From JANQKX01 sp039028695 (lineage in GTDB: Bacteria > Pseudomonadota > Alphaproteobacteria > Kiloniellales > Kiloniellaceae): a DNA stretch of 64,000 bases. Below the pieces are notes generated by a model. That model ran no database searches. It had not been told where the DNA came from and worked only from the letters and a program-made list of their open reading frames with translations. A program made the translations under genes and the position numbers. How positions within the stretch are numbered: position 1 is the first letter of the stretch; every line of letters starts with the position of its first letter. Shown here one piece after another: positions 61,203-64,000 of this stretch. Location: NCBI GenBank assembly GCA_039028695.1, contig JBCCHN010000005.1, forward strand, positions 24,403-88,402, given 5' to 3'.

Positions 61203-62168
61203 ATGCAACAAGCAGCACAGCAGATTTTCGCACAGGAAAAATTCAGGGACTCGGGCCAAACGATGGATGCCAAACAGCAAATCATAGATTTTGTCACAGG
61301 CTTCACCCTGGAAACCACACCCGGCTCGGCGCTCAAGATTCCCGATTATCGGGACCATCTGCGTCCCGGCGCAAAGGTAGCCGTGACTTTCCTTCCCGGT
61401 TCGGATTTCGCCGATACGGTCAGCACATCCAAGCGGCTAAAGGCCGAAGGGTTTGAGCCCCTGCCCCACTTCGCCGCCCGTTCGATCCCAACGCGCGCGG
61501 ATTTGCAAAGCTATCTGGACAAGCTGCAAAATGAGGTGGGGATCCAAGAGGTCGTTGCGCTGGGCGGCGCGGTGACAACCCCGTTGGGCGACTTCTCTAG
61601 CTCCATGGAACTTTTGGAAACGGGCCTGTTTGATAAATTCGGCATCAAACGGATTGGTGTTGCCGGCCATCCCGAGGGCAGCCCGGACATCTCGGACGAC
61701 GAAATCAAAAAGGCGTTGGCCTGGAAGAACGCATTTGCCGACCGCACCGATGCACAGCTTTATATCGCCACTCAATTTTGCTTCGAAGCGGCCCCTATCA
61801 TCGCTTGGGACAAGGCTCTACAGATGAGCGGCAACAAGCTGCCGATCCATATCGGCGTGCCCGGTTTAGCCACCATCAAAACCTTGATCAATCATGCCAA
61901 GGCTTGCGGCGTAGGGCCCTCCATGCGCTTTTTGACCCGCCAGGCTCGCAACGTCACCAAGCTGCTGTCGGTCAGCACACCGGACAAGTTGATCATGGAT
62001 CTGGCAGCCTATAAATCCCAAGATCCGAACTGTGGGATCCACCGTATTCATGTATATCCCCTCGGCGGCCTGCGCCGCTCGGCGGCCTGGACCTATGCCG
62101 TTCTGGACGGGGATTTTTCGTTGAAAAAGGATGGAAAAGGTTTTGTGGTCAACCGTGAAATCAATTAA
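61203..62168 (+). CDS. Methylenetetrahydrofolate reductase homologue
   Basis: A 321-residue MTHFR-type flavoprotein. It is a (beta/alpha)8 barrel (FLPGSDFADTVSTSKRLKAEGFEPLPHFAARSI, VVALGGAVTTPLGDFSSSMELLETG, GVAGHPEGSPDI, IATQFCFEAAPIIAWDKALQ, HIGVPGLATIKTLINHAKACG). The start is not certain: ATG 61203 or 61263. It belongs to the corrinoid operon, so it most likely oxidises the methyl-THF formed by the next enzyme to methylene-THF, rather than serving only methionine synthesis, as a housekeeping MetF would. No methionine genes are beside it. Confidence 0.9.
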   Translation: MQQAAQQIFAQEKFRDSGQTMDAKQQIIDFVTGFTLETTPGSALKIPDYRDHLRPGAKVAVTFLPGSDFADTVSTSKRLKAEGFEPLPHFAARSIPTRADLQSYLDKLQNEVGIQEVVALGGAVTTPLGDFSSSMELLETGLFDKFGIKRIGVAGHPEGSPDISDDEIKKALAWKNAFADRTDAQLYIATQFCFEAAPIIAWDKALQMSGNKLPIHIGVPGLATIKTLINHAKACGVGPSMRFLTRQARNVTKLLSVSTPDKLIMDLAAYKSQDPNCGIHRIHVYPLGGLRRSAAWTYAVLDGDFSLKKDGKGFVVNREIN

Positions 62169-62331
62169 CTAGGCTGCCGCGAGGTTATCTGCGTGTTCGG
62201 AGCAGAAAAGGTCGCATTAACACCAGCTTACAGCCCAAGGCTGGACGCTACAATCGGTTCTAGAGGCATTGTAATACAGCCATCACCAAAGCTTTAACCG
62301 CCACCGCTCATCTAAGGAGTTTCCCCCTGTA

Positions 62332-63234
62332 ATGTCTCGCACCCTCGTTAGTTCCCACTCAAAGGAGCTGGTTATTGGCTTTGATCAGCCCTTTTGCATC
62401 ATCGGTGAGCGGATCAATCCTACTGGGCGCAAAAAGCTTGCTGCCGAAATGGCCGCTGGCGATTACAGTACCGTTCAAGCGGACTGTTTGGCCCAGGTGG
62501 CCGCTGGCGCTCATATGCTCGATGTGAACGCGGGTATACCCCTGGCCGACGAACCGGCGATCCTGGCCGAGACCATTAAGCTGGTCCAATCCCTGACTGA
62601 TATCCCGCTGTCCATCGACTCCTCCATTGTTGAGGCTCTGGAATCGGGCTTAGGTGCCTATCAGGGCAAGGCCTTGGTGAACTCGGTCACGGGCGAGGAA
62701 GATCGACTGGAGACGGTTCTGCCCCTGGTCAAAAAGCACGATGCGGCAGTGGTCGCGATTTCCAATGACGAGACCGGCATCTCTGAAGACCCGGACGTGC
62801 GGTTCGAGGTCGCCAAGAAAATCGTTCACAGGGCCCAAGATTATGGCATCCCCGCACATGACGTTGTGGTTGACCCCTTGGTCATGCCCATCGGCGCCTT
62901 GGGCGGCGCCGGCAAGCAGGCCTTTGCCATTGTCAGGCGTCTGCGTGAGGAGCTGGGCGTCAACACCACCTGCGGCGCCTCCAACATCAGCTTCGGCCTG
63001 CCGAACCGCCATTCCCTAAATGCGGTCTTTTTGGCCATGGCTGCCGGGGCCGGTATGACCTCGGCCATCATGAACCCGCTCCATGAAGAGGAGATGGCGG
63101 GCATCATGGCTGCGGACGTCCTGCTCAACACCGACAAGGACTGCCGCCGCTGGATCAAAAAATACCGCGAACCGGTAGCACAAGATTCAGCCGAAGGCGA
63201 CCGTGCGACGCGTCGGCGCCGCCGGCGGGGATAA
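62332..63234 (+). CDS. Methyltetrahydrofolate:corrinoid methyltransferase (pterin-binding, AcsE/MtrH type)
   Basis: A 300-residue pterin-binding TIM barrel. It reads FCIIGERINPTGRKKLAAEM, HMLDVNAGIPLADEP, PLSIDSSIVEALESGL, VNSVTGEEDRLETVLPLVKKH and TCGASNISFGLPNRHSLNAVFLAMA. These are the MeTr/AcsE-type folate-binding residues. GGAG-like AAGGAG lies before the ATG. It transfers the methyl group between THF and the corrinoid protein; in a demethylating pathway the direction is from corrinoid to THF. A 163-base gap to the MTHFR gene may hold an internal promoter. The last residues are very Arg-rich. Confidence 0.92.
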   Translation: MSRTLVSSHSKELVIGFDQPFCIIGERINPTGRKKLAAEMAAGDYSTVQADCLAQVAAGAHMLDVNAGIPLADEPAILAETIKLVQSLTDIPLSIDSSIVEALESGLGAYQGKALVNSVTGEEDRLETVLPLVKKHDAAVVAISNDETGISEDPDVRFEVAKKIVHRAQDYGIPAHDVVVDPLVMPIGALGGAGKQAFAIVRRLREELGVNTTCGASNISFGLPNRHSLNAVFLAMAAGAGMTSAIMNPLHEEEMAGIMAADVLLNTDKDCRRWIKKYREPVAQDSAEGDRATRRRRRRG

Positions 63235-64000
63235 CAGAGCCTTGTCGGAAGAAGCCCTCGTCGTTTTTACGCCCTCCGGGCGCCGCGGGCGCTTTCCCAT
63301 CGGCACACCGATCTTAAAAGCCGCCCGCAGCTTGGGGGTGGATATCGATTCCGTTTGTGGTGGCCGCGGCTTATGCGGCCGTTGCCAAGTTCTCGTCAGC
63401 GAAGGCGAATTCGCCAAGCACGGGATCACCAGCCGCGCCGACCATGTCACCGAATGGAATAGCGTCGAGGAACGCTATGACCAAAAGAAGGGCATTAAAC
63501 CGGGACGGCGTATGTCCTGTCAGGCCAAGCTGCAAAGCGACGTTGTCATCGACATTCCACCCGATAGCCAAGTTCACAAGCAGGTTGTCCGCAAACGGGC
63601 CGAGGCCAGGGACATTGAACTGAACCCGGCCGTGCGGTTGCACTACGTTGTGGTCCAAGAACCGGATATGCATAATCCCACTGGCGATCTGGAGCGTTTG
63701 GAGATGGCCCTTGAGGAACAATGGGGCCTTACCGGGCTGTCCACGGACCTCAGGATCATACAATCACTGCAAACCGCCTTACGGCAGGGCAATTGGAAAG
63801 TCACCGTCGCTGTCCATCGCGCCCAAGTAATTACCGGCATTTGGCCCGAGTTTCGCGATAAGGCTTTTGGCATGGCCGTGGACGTGGGATCCACGACTAT
63901 CGCCGCCCACCTGTGCGATCTCTCTAGCGGAGAGGTCATCGCCTCTTCCGGCATAATGAACCCGCAAATCCGCTTTGGCGAAGACCTGATGAGCCGGGTG
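63203..64000 (+). CDS. RACo-like corrinoid activator (2Fe-2S ferredoxin-ASKHA, DUF4445), partial
   Basis: Open to the right edge; 266 codons are visible in the frame from GTG 63203, which overlaps the MeTr gene by 32 bases with GAAGG upstream; a TTG at 63242 is an alternative. It starts with a 2Fe-2S ferredoxin: Cys52, 58 and 61 in SVCGGRGLCGRCQV and Cys106 in RRMSCQAKL. A DUF4445/ASKHA ATPase domain follows (FGMAVDVGSTTIAAHLCDLSSGEVIASSGIMNPQ). This is the architecture of RACo/RamA, which use ATP to reduce inactive Co(II) corrinoid back to Co(I). It completes the corrinoid operon; the rest lies outside. Confidence 0.92.
   Translation, partial: MRRVGAAGGDNRALSEEALVVFTPSGRRGRFPIGTPILKAARSLGVDIDSVCGGRGLCGRCQVLVSEGEFAKHGITSRADHVTEWNSVEERYDQKKGIKPGRRMSCQAKLQSDVVIDIPPDSQVHKQVVRKRAEARDIELNPAVRLHYVVVQEPDMHNPTGDLERLEMALEEQWGLTGLSTDLRIIQSLQTALRQGNWKVTVAVHRAQVITGIWPEFRDKAFGMAVDVGSTTIAAHLCDLSSGEVIASSGIMNPQIRFGEDLMSRV

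Overview
The window reads as chromosomal DNA of an alphaproteobacterium, probably Rhodospirillales-like. It is moderately GC-rich and gene-dense on both strands. It carries typical alphaproteobacterial families (DUF1194, YcgN, the non-pyrrolysine MttB/corrinoid/DUF1638 set, PCuAC) and large PAS-rich histidine kinases. The genus assignment is inference. I saw no tRNA, rRNA, CRISPR array, insertion sequence or prophage.

Layout. 0-7.5 kb: a partial sensor kinase, a MshEN-AAA+ ATPase, a lone receiver, a Tat-type solute-binding protein, a copper chaperone and a NIPSNAP protein. 7.7-18 kb: a Lon-like protease divergent from a tight moxR-DUF58-DUF4381-VWA-VWA/TPR-batD (Bat/aerotolerance type) operon. 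18-21.5 kb: an extended ParB without ParA, a Sel1-repeat protein, a PilZ protein and a stand-alone FliN-like protein. 21.6-26 kb: an apparent five-gene operon (XRE regulator, GFA enzyme, PhnD-like protein, amidase, GST) preceded by a perfect inverted repeat. 26-31 kb: a desaturase, an MttB-family methyltransferase, RNase T2 and GNAT. 31-45 kb: most of the histidine-utilisation (hut) genes, interleaved with an operon of an ornithine-cyclodeaminase homologue and two methyltransferases (one frameshifted), and with a hybrid kinase/REC-cyclase pair. 45-57 kb: YtoQ, an APH-fold protein, formate-THF ligase, a choline-sulfatase-like enzyme, a DUF1194 protein, a DAO-type oxidoreductase, GST, a GATase, Fe-S proteins and small regulators. 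57-64 kb: hutH, then a corrinoid C1-transfer operon (corrinoid protein, DUF1638, Virulence_fact protein, MTHFR, methyl-THF:corrinoid methyltransferase, RACo-like activator) running off the right edge.

Two themes connect the genes. First, the hut genes are scattered over 23 kb, but all four hut promoter regions share a 16-bp palindrome of consensus A(G/C)(T/C)TGT(C/A)TATACAA(C/G)T, the obvious candidate HutC operator. Its position shifts the likely starts of hutC and hutH downstream. Second, one-carbon metabolism is concentrated here. HutF/HutG-type histidine breakdown releases formate, which formate-THF ligase next to hutU could capture. The MttB-family protein, corrinoid operon, MTHFR and choline-sulfatase/DAO-type genes suggest demethylation of a quaternary amine such as glycine betaine into the folate pool. 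The substrate and the roles of DUF1638 and the small Virulence_fact protein are unknown, and this is the most promising under-described system in the window.
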